A DNA stretch of 64,000 nt, taken from Aureispira anguillae. Its GTDB lineage: Bacteria > Bacteroidota > Bacteroidia > Chitinophagales > Saprospiraceae. The translations under genes were made by a program, and so were the position numbers. Position 1 is the stretch's first letter, and every line of letters begins with the position of its first letter. The stretch spans positions 6,115,001-6,179,000 of the forward strand of contig NZ_AP026867.1 in assembly GCF_026000115.1 (NCBI RefSeq), in the 5' to 3' direction. This document shows, piece after piece, positions 63,463-64,000 of the stretch. A model generated the notes under the pieces. The model ran no database searches and was not told where the DNA came from. It saw only the letters and a list, made by a program, of their open reading frames with translations.

Positions 63463-64000
63463 CTATTTTTTCCAGATGAATTTTCCTTTTTTCCACAGCA
63501 AAGTAAGGATGTTTTTCCCACTTTCCTTAAAGATTAGCTTACATCGATCAAATTCAACTTGGACATTCTGCTCAGGTAGTTGGTTGTAAAAATACATTCC
63601 TAGACTACCTTTTTGGAGTTGAGGGGCATATTTTTCAATTTTAGCCAAAAAATCATCTGGTAGACATTCCAATGTTACATCTTTCCATTTATTGCTGTCC
63701 TTTTGGTAAATTTTAAACCCAAAATCATTACAGCCAATCGGATCTATTCCTATCGTGTTTGATATTTGGACATCATGTCGATCAAATTGCAGTTCTAAAA
63801 CCCAAGAATGATTCTTCTCATCTAAAAAACGATAATGAAAACTTTGCTGAATTTCTTCTATGGCACGATTTTCAAATCCTCTTGAAAAAACCACTAGATT
63901 TTCACGAATATTAGCTTGTTGATAGACTCGCTCGTTGTTTATATTATTAACAAATAAAGAAGGGTTAATCTTTTTAACGGTACGAGGAAGTTCTTGAGAA
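63463..64000 (-). CDS. Hypothetical protein (5' end outside window)
   Basis: The frame is open from the TAG at 63463-63465 to the end of the window, giving at least 178 residues of the C-terminal part. A GTG at 63894 is in frame, but coding continues upstream of it without a stop, so it is not the gene start. The protein is rich in Lys, Phe, Tyr and Trp with alternating strand-like segments (SWVLELQFDRHDVQI, LGMYFYNQLPEQNV) and ends KKGKFIWKK. No family is recognised, and no signal peptide can be judged because the N-terminus is missing. Confidence 0.6.
   Translation of the reverse strand, partial: SQELPRTVKKINPSLFVNNINNERVYQQANIRENLVVFSRGFENRAIEEIQQSFHYRFLDEKNHSWVLELQFDRHDVQISNTIGIDPIGCNDFGFKIYQKDSNKWKDVTLECLPDDFLAKIEKYAPQLQKGSLGMYFYNQLPEQNVQVEFDRCKLIFKESGKNILTLLWKKGKFIWKK

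Noticed and set aside
63333-63521. 62-residue minus-strand frame
   Set aside because: Overlaps the 3' end of the longer frame at 63463-64000, which has better coding character.
1-64000. tRNA genes, rRNA genes, CRISPR arrays, insertion sequences, prophage
   Set aside because: Reading through the intergenic regions I found no cloverleaf, regular spaced repeats, transposase or phage genes.

Overview
The window reads as a stretch of chromosome from a member of the Bacteroidota. The evidence is the AT-rich sequence, SusC/FecA-style TonB receptors with a carboxypeptidase-like N-terminal domain, a DUF4249 lipoprotein, a type IX secretion (T9SS) C-terminal sorting domain, LytS/LytTR two-component pairs, the acpP-fabF-rnc gene order, and a promoter of the TTTG / TAnnTTTG type. 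Gene content fits the Saprospiria (for example an Aureispira-like marine glider), but that placement is an inference from overall flavour, not a computed phylogeny. I see no rRNA, tRNA, insertion sequence, prophage or CRISPR array.

Layout. 1-6 kb: end of a gene cut by the window edge and a Spy-like periplasmic protein, then a convergent DUF4249 lipoprotein and TonB receptor, then a divergent LytS kinase/LytTR regulator pair. 6-11 kb: a tandem DUF3592 membrane protein, an M1 metallopeptidase with a HupE-like membrane protein, a DUF6702 protein, and a cluster of four parS-like palindromes. 10.7-15 kb: homoserine kinase, then an operon of class III aminotransferase, CPBP protease and CdsA. 15-24 kb: a 1738-residue T9SS-exported surface protein, an unknown polytopic membrane protein and a second TonB receptor. 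24.5-31.4 kb: a helicase-nuclease with an iron-sulphur cysteine set, a membrane TPR-HTH regulator, and two neighbouring lipoproteins with strange Cys/Trp-rich tails. 31.9-39 kb: polysaccharide flippase, GNAT acetyltransferase, fumarylacetoacetase, a YbhN-like membrane protein with a heptose-1-phosphate adenylyltransferase, and a HEAT-cyclophilin lipoprotein. 39.5-42.6 kb: sulfate activation (cysC, cysD, cysN). 42.7-54.8 kb: an unknown exported protein, acpP, fabF, rnc, a thioredoxin-like protein, grpE, dnaJ, a TPR-LytS kinase with its LytTR partner, a SUKH-like protein and a lipoprotein. 55-64 kb: HD-domain protein, kdsA, a large membrane-TPR protein, an MtfA-like peptidase with a SEC-C tail, an acyltransferase, nadA and a gene cut by the right edge.

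Themes. Much of the window is envelope biology: lipid synthesis (cdsA, acpP, fabF, the acyltransferase), LPS core sugars (kdsA, the heptose adenylyltransferase), a flippase, outer-membrane receptors and T9SS cargo. Chaperone genes grpE and dnaJ sit next to each other. All eight convergent gene junctions carry a strong inverted repeat, and two of these contain parS-like palindromes. At least two dispersed repeat families occupy intergenic DNA. The most unusual items are the parS/terminator cluster, a modular repeat shared by 24.3 kb and 56.9 kb, the perfect 24-bp cruciform at 54.96 kb, and the pair of cysteine/aromatic-rich lipoproteins.
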